This document shows, piece after piece, positions 12,508-23,718 of a stretch of 64,000 bases of DNA. Each line of letters starts with the position of its first letter. The first letter of the stretch is position 1. Both the position numbers and the translations under genes were made by a program. The notes beneath the pieces were generated by a model. The model was given only the letters and a program-made list of their open reading frames with translations. It did not search any database and was not told the origin of the DNA. The DNA comes from Muscardinus avellanarius (Eukaryota > Chordata > Mammalia > Rodentia > Gliridae): assembly GCA_963383645.1 (NCBI GenBank), contig OY726569.1:74130635-74194634 (forward strand), written 5' to 3'.

Positions 12508-12903
12508 TCTGCTGGCATGGTGGTGTACATTTGTAATCTTAGTACTCGGGAGGCTGAGACAGGAAGATCACACCTCAGCAACTTAGCAAGGTCCTTTGCA
12601 ACTTAGTGGGACCCTGTTTAGAAATAAAGCCAGTCTAACAATGTGTAAAGACACTGGCTAAGCTGGGCGTGGTGTCGCACGCTTGTAATCCCCGCGCTTG
12701 GGAGGCAGAGACAGGAGGATTGCGCGGGTTCGAAGACAGCTACACGCACTGGCTTAGGAGACCCTGTTTCCAAATAAAAATGTAAAAATAGGTCTGGGAG
12801 TATAGCCCGGAGATAGAAGGGCTTCCAGGAACCCCAGTACCACCAAAAATTAAATGAATAAATAATAAATAAAGCCAGTCTAACAATGTGTAAAGACACT
12901 GGC
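12508..12903 (+). repeat. SINE inserted in a SINE, flanked by 37-bp direct repeats
   Basis: The outer left-half SINE is 12508-12630 (+). The inner full copy of the rearranged subfamily is 12659-12866 (+). The inner copy is bracketed by a perfect 37-nt direct repeat, 12622-12658 and 12867-12903 (core CAGTCTAACAATGTGTAAAG). Confidence 0.92.
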
Positions 12904-13164
12904 CATTGGTGAAATGATAATGGCAGAATTGGGGTATCCACATATAGTTATGGTATGTTCAAGACAAATACAACTCTACACCCTCTACATTGAAAGCAAG
13001 GTTATCTTGTGCTCCCCCCTCCCTTTTCCAAAACAGGAGCAATTAGTATCTAGCAGTTAAAGGCTCTGAGAACACAAGGACCTCCCAGAAAGAGTGCTTG
13101 GGCAGATCTAAAGTGCTAACCTGGCTGCTGCAGCAGACAAACTATTTTGCCAGTAAGTCTTTTA

Positions 13165-13446
13165 CAGATGGTCCCAAACTCAAGATGGTGTGAAAAGTGA
13201 TACACATTTAGTAGAAACCATATTTAGAATTTTGATCTTTTTTTCCAAGCTACCAATATATGGCATGAGATGCTCCAGTGATCCTGGGCAGGGGCAGCAA
13301 GTCCCAGCTCCCAGCCAGCCATGGGGTCACCAGGGAAAATAGCATGCTGTTCTGTAGTTTAGGGATATTAAATCATTTGACCATAGGACATTTCAACTTA
13401 TAATGGCTTCATCAGGCACAACCCCACTGTAAATCCAGAGCGTCTG
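13165..13446. mobile_element. Tigger-like (Tc1/mariner) DNA transposon fossil
   Basis: The element starts CAGATGGTCCCAAACTCAAG and ends CCAGAGCGTCTG, with imperfect terminal inverted repeats. It is flanked by TA on both sides (13163-13164, 13447-13448), the target duplication expected for this class. Inner GTGATACACATTTAGTAGAA and CTCCCAGCCAGCCATGGGGT fit the internal sequence of such elements. It lies just beyond the ERH 3' end. Confidence 0.75.
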
Positions 13447-13679
13447 TATGTCTGTATCAACAGCACACAACTCTTAGGGCTACAAATGAAATTGACTGAA
13501 TGCTGGGGAAAAAAGGCAACAGCTTATTAGCTTCATATAAACCATAGCAAAATGTGTTCAAACACATAGAAACTTCAAATTATTTCTGTAGTGGCCTATT
13601 GGTTTTAAAACTAGTAATGCTTTACAAGACAACACAATATTCGGAGGCAAAAACAAACAAAAAACACCACTCAAGAGAC

Positions 13680-14092
13680 AATGTAACTAAAGAAAACATT
13701 TATTTTTTCACTAAGACTTTATCTTGAGGACATAACTATAAAGGGTGTCACTAGCCCCCACCCCATCTTGAAGGGTTAGTACAGTGAATGTTATAAAGCA
13801 GGTATGAACAGTTCCAAGGACTGGAACCAACATTAACTGACAAGAACAACTGCAACCTAAGTCATCATAAAAATGTTTTAGAAAAAAGGAAGGAAGGAAG
13901 GAAAGAAAAGAAAAAAAAGGGGCAGTGGGGGATCAGATTGAAAAGATCCTCACATTTCATCTACTACATTCAATCTTGGCTAGAGTGTAACAAAATGGAA
14001 ACAGGACTCTAGTACAAAACTTCTACTTCAGCACTGTACACAACCTGTGTTCCAAGCCCAGCTCAGCCCCAACCCCAACGCTTCCAACCCAA
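13680..14092 (-). other. ERH: ERH 3'UTR
   Basis: About 410 nt separate the ERH stop from the first AATAAA on the minus strand. The stretch is free of SINEs, unlike its surroundings. It includes a short purine run (13877-13920, GGAA/GAAA units on the plus strand). The cleavage point near 13680 is inferred from the signal position. Confidence 0.75.
13699..13704 (-). terminator. ERH: ERH polyadenylation signal
   Basis: Plus-strand TTTATT reads AATAAA on the ERH strand. It is the first canonical hexamer downstream of the stop, and cleavage would be expected 10-30 nt further on. Confidence 0.75.
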
Positions 14093-14195
14093 TTATTTCC
14101 CAGCCTGTTGGGCCTGCCGACGAAGAAGCACGTAAATCTTCTCTTTGATCCAGTCTTTGTTGTAAGGCTGGTAAGTCTGGGTATCAGCTCGGTAA
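14093..14195 (-). CDS. ERH: ERH coding exon 4 (residues 71-104 and stop)
   Basis: The acceptor TTTTCCTAG precedes TTACCGAGC. The exon completes Val71, encodes [19 protein letters not shown] through QQAGK, and ends in TAA (complement of 14093-14095). Confidence 0.97.
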
Positions 14196-15540
14196 CTAGG
14201 AAAAGAAAGTCAAAAGCAAAGAGTGGTCACTTACTATCACGGGCTTATAGCACCAACTACAACTGCCCAACAAGGGCATCATGTGAGGATTTCAATACAT
14301 GGACTTAAAGTCAAGCTCAAAAAACACCTTACATAGCTGTTGAATTAACCAACATGAACTGCAGGTCACCTAGTATAATCTTACAGTGCAAAAGAAACCA
14401 AGGCCTAGAGCGCTAAAGTTAAATGCTCAATATGTTCCGTATCGACTTCGTAACAGAATCTCATCAGAAACCATGTGTTCTTTCTCCCACGTAGTTACTA
14501 TTTTTAAAGTTCCTTTAGTGATTAAAAAGCAAAACCAAACACTAGTATAAACTTTAGATTTGCTAAATTTATTTCGAATCAACTAAAAATCTTTAAAAAT
14601 ATATCACTGCCACATAGATTTCCTCCTCATTTGTTCTTCCTTTTTTGCAATGCTGAGGATCAAACCCAGGACCCCTGTATGCCAGGCAAACCCTATCACT
14701 GAGATAGTGTGTATGTGTGTGTGTGTGCGTGCGCGCGCGTGTGCCTGATACTGGGGACTGAACACAGGGGCATTCTATGTCTGAGTTTTACTCCTAGCCC
14801 TTTTTACTTTTTGTTTTGAAACAGTTTTACTCCTAGCCCTGTTTTTGTTTTGTCTTGCCAGGTTAGTTCTAAGCCACAAACCCCCAGTTCCATTTTTATT
14901 CCATAAACTTGAGACCTCCGGTCTCAGTCTCCCAAGTACTGAGATTATAAGCATGTGTGACCACACCCAGCTGGATTCACTTTTCACACTTATAATCCCA
15001 GCATTCAGGAGGCTGAGACCGGAGGAGGATCATGGCTTGTGGACAGCCTCAGCTACTTAGTGAGGCCCTCTGCAACCTAGTGAGGTACTGTTTCAAAATA
15101 AAGAATAACAAATAGAGCAGGGGTGTACCTTGGAGGTCAAATGCCCCTGGGTTCCACCCCAAACCCACACAATATATATATGAAATAAATAATGCTATCA
15201 GGGCATGGTGGCACATGCCTGTAACCTCAGCACTTGGGAGGCTGAGACAGGAACACAGGTTGGAGCAACTTAGTGACACCCTGTTTTAAAATAGAATTAT
15301 CAGAAGACACAGCAAGTCCCCAAATATCTTTTATAAGAAAAAGGTAAAGGTGAGAAGACTAGCACTACAAGTAATACTCCCATGAAACTGAAGGTTTTTC
15401 AGAACCCATAGCACACTTAATAGGCAATTAAGGCATCTTTACAAGAAGACATGAAAAACAAACTGCTTAGCTGACCTATAAACAAAAATCTAGCTGGTTA
15501 GATAATATTCTTTTGAGAGCCCCAATTACAGCTATCCTAC

Positions 15541-15574
<34 letters not shown>

Positions 15575-16772
15575 CCACCAGAGCAAGTACACGTACAAAG
15601 CACGTATCACAGCTTTTCAAGGCTGCATGCACCATCTGGTGGGAATACCACAGAAACCCAAGAGTTCCAAGATGCAGCTTGCCTTTAGAGGCCCTTTCAG
15701 CATAAAAAGACCTTAGAGATACCTTGGAAAAGCAAAGCATCATATTTACCAATTGCTGACTCAGAGTAGCGAGAAGTCTCATGTATTCAAAAGATACTTA
15801 TTAAGATGTCACCAAGTACTACTTATTGTAGTTTTGGTTTAAGTGTTTACCTGTATTAACTCACGTCATCTTTATACAACCCTGTACAATCAATTATTCC
15901 CTTTCTTAAAAGTGAGGAAATCAAGGCTCAAAGAAGTGAAGCAACTTTATAGCTAAGTAGTAAACACTTTTGATGCTGTTGACCACTGAGAAAGAAATCT
16001 AAATGCCAATTTTTGGCAAGGAAAACATACTCCAAAGTAGAAATGTTTATATAGTCTTCCTTTGAATAAAGTCAGAACTGGTTTACTTAAAACGCACAAG
16101 CTTAGCCAGATGTGGTGGCACATGCTTGTAATCTCAGTACTTAAATAAAAAATAAAATAGGCTGGGGGTATAGCTCAGAGGTAGAATGTTCCTCCCTGAG
16201 TTCAATTTCCAGTGTCACAAAATAAGTTAAATGAAAGAGGGATGGGGTAGAATGCCCCTGGGCTCAATAAATCCCCAGTACCACGACCACGACCACGACC
16301 ACGACCACCACCACGACCACCACCACGACCACGACCACGACCACCACCACCACCACCACCACGACGACCACCACCACCACCACGACGACCACCACCACCA
16401 CCACCACCACCACCACCACCACCACCACCACCACCACCACCAAAAAGGCTGGAGATGTTTAAGCACTTGCCTCGTATTCAATCCCCATTATGGGACTGCG
16501 GTTAAGAAAAAGGGTCTGGAGGATGTAGCTCGGTGGAAGAATACCGTGAACAAAAAGGGAGAAAGCTATGCTGCAATGGAAAGTACCATAGCAGCAGGCG
16601 ACCTCTTTGGAAACACCACATTTCTCTGGAATATTCAAACATCAAATGGGACATAGAATCATGTGGGGAAATGGCTATATATCCTAAAGTATTTTTTGTG
16701 TATGTATGGTACTGGGAATTGAACCCAGAAGCATTCTACCACTGAGCTGCACCCCTAGCTCCTTTTTTTCTC

Positions 16773-16815
<43 letters not shown>

Positions 16816-19800
16816 AAAAAGGTTCTCCCTATGTTGCTAAGAGTCTAAGTTGTTGAGGCTGGTCTTGAATCTGTGATCCTCCTGTCTCAGCCTCCCAAAT
16901 ATGGAGATTACAGGCTTGTGTCACCAGAAGAACACAAATTTAAGCTATAATTTATAGCTTTTCAAACTGACAAAAACTAGATTACCATCAATTTCTTGGG
17001 TATCTGAACTATTTTAGCTGCAAACTTAGCATGCTAGATGTGGTTTATATTTGTGTGTGTATCACACACACACACACACACAAGGTCTTCCTACCTCTGA
17101 GTTACACCCCCCAGCCCTATTTTTTATTTTGAAACAGGGTCTCATTAAGTCACAGAGGGCCTCACTAAGTTGCTGAGGCCGGCTGTGAATCTGCAATCCT
17201 CCTGCCTCAGCCTCTTAAGTACTGGGATTATAGGCGTGCAACACTTCACCTGGCTCTGGTTTACACTTAATAGCACAAGTTATCAAAGTGATGGTCTACC
17301 TGTGTGTGCGTGTGTGTATGTGTGTGGTATTGAGGGTCGAACTCTGGGCATATCACCTCTGAGCTACACCCCAGTCCTTTTTATCTTTAATTTAGAAACA
17401 AGGTTCCCCCAGGTTGTTGTTAAGGCTGGATAAATTGCTGAGGATGTTTTTTTGTTTGTTTTTGCGTACTGGGGATTGAACTCAGGGGCATTCTATCTCC
17501 ATTATTCTTTATTTTTTTGCGGGTTTGGGGATGGAACTCAACCTCCGAGCTATACCCCCTACCCTATTTTTTTTTTATTCTGAAACTGGGTCTCACTGAG
17601 TTCCAGAAGGCCTCACTAAGTAGCTGAGGCTGTCCGTGAACCGCGATCCTCAGGTCTCAGCCTCCCGAATGCTGGGATTACAAGCATGTGCCACCACACC
17701 TGACCCTATTGTATATTTCTTTCTTTCTTTCTTTCTTTCTTTTTTTTTGGTGGTACTGGGGTTCCTGGAAGCCCTTCTACCTCCGGGCTACACTCCCAGA
17801 CCTATTTTTACATTTTTACTTGGAAACAGGGTCTCCTAAGCCAGCGCGTGCGGCTGGCTTTGAACCTGCGCGATCCTCCTGTCTCTGCCTCCCAAGCGCG
17901 GGGATTACAAGCGTGCAAGCGTGCGCCACCACGCCCAGCATTACCCTATTGTATATTTCATACTGCTGTGCTAAGCAATCATTTGATCCTCATAAACAGT
18001 TTTGTGAGGCAGATTTTATCTAAATTTTACAAATGTGCAACTGAGGTTTAGGAGTATGAGCTAACTTGCCCAAGGAAGCTAACACACATTAGGAGCCAGG
18101 ATCCAATCCCAGCTATGTTTAATTCAGCTAATTCTTAACTAAAGCCTCCCAGGTGAGAAAACCAAGATTCCTGGCTTCAGGCTGCTTCACATGCATTGGG
18201 ACGAGCACTATAGATCTGCACAGCGTAGAGATAGAATGCCCCTGGGTTCAATCCCTAGTACCACTCCTGCCCCTCGAAAAAGGCTATAAACAAAACACAA
18301 GAGGCACAGAAAACCAAACTTAAAAATCCCAAGGAAATGCTTGTTTTCACCAAGAACCTCTGGGGAGACAGCAGGTGAGGCCAGGCTGCAGGCTGGGCCG
18401 GAGCAGTGATGGAGGAAGTGCCTGTGAACAGGACCTGCCTGCTTTCAACACTGCTGCTTCCAGCCTGGCACAATGACTGGACAGTACTCAAACACCTGGG
18501 TACTGAATGTCATCCTGAGGTGTATCCCATTTCTCTGTGAGATGGCTATATTTGTATTTACACTCAGTTTCCCATTCACACATGGTGAGAAGATCTAGTC
18601 AGTCCATGACACTCATGATCCTTAGTATCAATGGCTAAACAAAACAAAACAAAAAAAAAACCCCATCCCAATAAACTAAAATATACATATTTGCACAAAC
18701 CCCATTCCAATAAACTAAAATATACATATTTGCACAGACGAGGATTAAAACTGAATTTCAATCCTATATAGTTTTAAGTTTTGTGGTACTAAAAATTGAA
18801 CGCAGGGCATTCCACCTTCGAGCTACACTCCCAGCACCTTTTTATTTTGAAACAGGATCTCACTAGGTTGTTGAGAGTCTCGCTACATTGCTGAGGCTGC
18901 CCTCAAACTTGTGATCCTCCTGTTTCAGCCTCTCAAGTAATGTAATTACAGGCATGTGGCACCATGTCTGGCTATATTTAAATTTTTAAAAAAAGTCATG
19001 AAAAGAGAATGGTCTTAGTTTTAATTGAAAACCAACTACTCAAGACGAAAACTATGGTTAGGGGAAGACTATTACTATATCAATTAACAAAAGTTTAAGA
19101 CATTCCTTGGCTTTATGTTGTTAATTTATTATCTATACATTAGTGAAATATATTAATTTGTGTACAGTATACAGTACACAAAATGGAAAGATCAGTGTCA
19201 GACCGGTAGTAAACTCGCAATATCATAAACACCTCAAACAGATAAACAACAGAAAAAATGTGTGTTACAAACATGATGGCTAATACTTACACAAGGCAGC
19301 TGAGGTCGGCCAGATCGTCAATAAAATCAAACAACTGGCTGATATCATATGTGATAGAGGGGCTGTTGGGATTCATTCTTTTCAGATGTTCTTCATACAT
19401 TTTACAAACACCTGAGAGACCAAAACAAAACAAAACACAAGAAGTCACAATAGGATACACTTCTATATATGTGCTTATGTTTATTTTAGTAAAATTAAGG
19501 TGAGAAAAGAATATAGATTGGTCATTTTTAACTACTGCCACTAGCAAAAAAAATTTTTTTTCTTGCAGTACCAGGAATGGAACCCAGGGGCATTCTACCT
19601 CCAAGCTACACCCTCAGCCTTTTTTTTTATTCTTTATTTGAAACAGGGTCTCACTAAGTAGCTGAGACTGTCCGTGAACTGCAATCCTTCCGTCTTAGCC
19701 TCCCAAATGGTGGGATTACAAGTGTGCACCACCACGACTGGCAACCCTTCTACCTCAGGGCTACACTCCCAGACCTATTTTATACTTTTTAAATTTGGAA

Positions 19801-21733
19801 ACAGGGTCTCCTAAGCCAGCATGTCTGGCTTCCAACCTGCGCAATCCTCTAGTCTCTGCCTCCCAAGCGTGGGGATTACAAGCGTGTGCCACCACGCCTG
19901 GCACTTTTTAAAAAATAAATTCACTAAGCCAGGCATGATGGCTCAAAGGTTTGAGGCCAGCCTTATATATTTATTGAGGCCCTCTGCAAATTAGACCTTG
20001 TTTCAAAATAAAGAATGAAAAATAGGGCTGGGGGTGTAGCTTGAGGGTAGAATCCCACTGGGTTCAATCCCCAGTACTGCAAAAATAAACAAATATATAA
20101 ACTCGTGAGAACATTTGTAGCTATTCTGTCTTTAACAAAATAATTAGCTAATGGGATTTTAAAGACTTGTCAACTATGTTTCAAAAAGTGGTAATACTAG
20201 TTTGCACTCCCACCAACAGTGCAAAAGGGTTCCTATTTCCCCACATCCTTGCCAGCATTTGTTATTTGACTTCTTTATGCTTGCCACTCTGATTGGGGTT
20301 AGATGGAATCTCAGTGTAGTTTTGATTTTCGTCTCCCTGATGGCTAATGATGTTGAACATGAACTAATGATGTTGAACATTTTTTCATGTATCTATTAGC
20401 CATTTGTATCTCTTCTTTTGTGAAGTATCTGTCTAATTCAGTTGCCCATTTCTTAACTGGATTATTTGTTTTGTTAGTGTAGAGTCTTTTGAGCCCTTTG
20501 TATATTCTGGATATCAGCCCTCTATTAGAGTGGTAGTTGGTAAAGATCTTCTCCCATTCTGTAGGCCTCAGTGTGGAGATTCCTTAGAAAACTGGGAACA
20601 GATCTACCATATGCTCCAGCTATACCACTCCTGAGTATCTTTCCAAAGGGGTTGAAATCAGAGAACTACAGTAACATATGCATACCCGTGTTCATAGCAA
20701 CACAGTTTGCAAAAGCTATAAAATATGGAACCAACCTAGGTCTCCATCAATAGATGAATGGATTGCAAAATTATGGGAAATACACACAATGGAATTCTAT
20801 TCAGCTATAAAGAACAAAATCATGTCATTCACAAGAAGATGGAAATACCTGGAGAACATTATGTTAGGTGAGATTAGCCAAGCACAGGAAGAGAAGGAAC
20901 ATGTTTTCTCTAATATACTCAAGCTAAGGGAGTATTAGGGATACTAGAGAGACTCCATATAATGTAGTCAGAAACCTCAGCAAAGCCAGAAAGGACGGGT
21001 AGAGGAGGAGGAAGATGCATGGAATGTATAGATCATTTGGGGGAGTATTACCTTTGGCGTGTACTTGGTATCAAACTGCTAGGCACACACTCTACCACTG
21101 AGCTATATCCCCAGAGAACACCAATTTTAATTTTTATCCAGTAAGGCACTCCTCTCTCATTCTCATAAAGGAAATATAACTTTTTATTCCATTCCTATAA
21201 AGTACTTTTAGGACTATTACGAATGAACAAAGTGACATAAATGTAATCTGGGAAAAACTTTCTATATAGAACACATAGGCCCTCAATGCACCTCTAAATT
21301 AATTTTCTAAAAGCATATTCAACCACAAAACTATCAAGCAACCAGGGTTTTTTTTTATTGTTACTGGTAAATTACACTGATCACATATCATTCATAAGGT
21401 ACTGAATGGAAAGAATACAAAACCCAGGAAAATTCACTGCTCCTCTTAAAAAGGTACTGATTCAGTTTCTATCATACTTAATACTGAAAGACTGGATGCT
21501 TTTCTGTTAAGATTAGGAAGAAAACTGGAATAACTACTCTGGCCACTTCTGTTCAACATTGTAAGTTCTAGCCAAGGTGATTAGGTAAGAAAAAGAGGTC
21601 AACAGGCATTTAAATAAGGGAAGAGCGGGGCGTGGTGGCGCAGGCTTGCAATCCCCGGCTTGGGAGGCGGAGACAGGAGGATCGCGCAGGTTCAAAGCCA
21701 GCCGTAGGTGCGCTGGCTTAAGAGACCCTGTTT

Positions 21734-21769
<36 letters not shown>

Positions 21770-23665
21770 TCTGGGAGTATAGCCCAGAGGCAGAAGGATT
21801 TCCAGGAACCCCAGTACTACCAATAAATAAATAAATAAATAAATAAATAAAGGAAGAAATACCAATGTCTGTAATATGATCTTGTAGACAAAAAAATCCT
21901 AAGATCATTTACACACAAAAAACTATTAGAATAATTGAGTACAACAAAGATGCAGAATATAATGCATGAAAATCAATTTTATTTCTATATCCTAATCTGA
22001 AAATGAAATTAAGAAAATACCATTTTCAACAGAATAAAAATAATAAAGCTCTTAGGAATGAATTTAACAAAAGAAGCACAAGACTTGTATAATGAAAACT
22101 ATAAAATGTCTTTGAAAGACCTAAATAAATGGAAAGACAGCCAGTGTTCATGGATTAGAAGACAACATTAAGATGGCAACACTCCGCCGGGCCTGGTGAC
22201 GCACGCTTGTAATCCCAGCATTTGGGAACCTGAGACTGGAGGATCACAGTTTGCAGACAACCTCAGCTCTTAGGCCCTTCACAACTCAGTGAGACCCTGT
22301 TTCAAAATAAATAAAAAATTGGGCAGGGGGTGTAGCTCGGAGGTCAAATGCCTCTGGGTTCCATCCCCAGACCCGCAAAAAAAAAGATGGCAATACTCAA
22401 ATGGGTGCCCAAAATATAGAAGAACCCCTAAAATCCAACAGAAACAAACTCAATAAAAAAGTGGACAGAAGGTCTCAACAGCCAGGTATTATGGTGGCCC
22501 ATGCTTATAATCCCAGTACTTGGGAGGCTGAGACATTAGGTTGCTAGACCCTGTTTCCAAATGAATAAAATCGGGCTGTGGGTTGAGCTCAGAGGTAGAA
22601 TGCCTCTGGGTTCAATCCCCAGTGCCCCCCCCCACACACACACAAGTTCCACAAACATCACACGTCACTGGCAAATTACGCAGTGATGAGATACCACAGC
22701 ACACCTATTAAAACGGCTCAAATCTGAAACAACTCAATGGACTGGAGCAAAAGGAGCCCTCATTCACTTCTAATGGGGACATGAAATGATAACAGCCACT
22801 TGGAACACAGGTTTGAGGCCAGTCTTGACAACTGAGATCCTGTTTCAATGAAAGACAAACATAAAACTGGGCTGGGGATGTACTGCGGGTTCTATCCCCA
22901 ATACCAGCAAAAAACTCCCCAAAACCAAAACAACAAAAACACTGTACATAAATGTTTACTAATAAAGTTGTTTTATTAATAATTGACAAAAATGTGGCAT
23001 GGGAGATGAGGGGCTAAATGAGTGATGTGTGCATGTATGCCTCTACCATCTTGTACCCTATTAAGATGTATGACTACAATGCACCAATTAAAAAAATATT
23101 ACCAAAAGGGAAGTAATATGGATACCAAAACTGTGGTACATTCATACAATGAAATATTAATTCAGTGATAAAAGGAAATGAACAATAAAACCATGGGAGA
23201 ACCTTGAGCTTATTTCTGGGTTAAAGAAGCCAATCACAAAATGCCACATTCTAGCTCAGTGGTAGAATGCTTGTCTAGCATGCATCATGAGACCCTGGGT
23301 TCAATCTCAGCATAACCAAAAAAGAATAAGAAAAATGCTAACTTCTATACAATTCCAACATGACATTCTTGAAATCACAAAACTAGAGACAGCAATAAGA
23401 TCAGTGGTTCTATTCCTAGCAACCCCCCCCACCCCCCCACACACAAAGGTGTAGGTTGCTGCCAGGCACTTTTGTGCACACCCGCAAGTTCAGTATTTGG
23501 GAAGCTTAGATTCTCAGCACCTTAGAGAGATCCTATTTCAAAATAAAATAAAATTTAAAAAGGACTGGGATGTAGCTAAAAGGTAGAACACCCTTTGGGT
23601 TCAACCTCCAGTACCAAAAGGTAGGGAGTGTTTAGAGAGGAAAAGCTCTGCATTTTAGCGGGACA

Positions 23666-23718
<53 letters not shown>

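Larger units (their letters stand above)
14196..19290 (-). other. ERH: ERH intron 3 (5.1 kb)
   Basis: Bounded on the minus strand by GTAAGT and TTTTCCTAG. It contains the SINE clusters at 14646-15290 and 16105-18975, MIR fragments and the CCA-rich microsatellite. The 450 bp next to exon 4 are repeat-free. Confidence 0.9.

Noticed and set aside
16231..16656. An open frame rich in His-Asp-His repeats (poly-Trp on the other strand)
   Set aside because: It is translation of the CCA/CCACGA microsatellite inside ERH intron 3, with no family signature and no splice context.
20174..20938. Conserved-looking peptides that could be taken for a gene
   Set aside because: They match LINE-1 ORF2 and are split by an inversion and a frame change.
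23250..23325. tRNA gene candidate
   Set aside because: It has A-box and B-box-like sequence but an A-rich 3' tail and poor stem pairing. It is an ID-type SINE.
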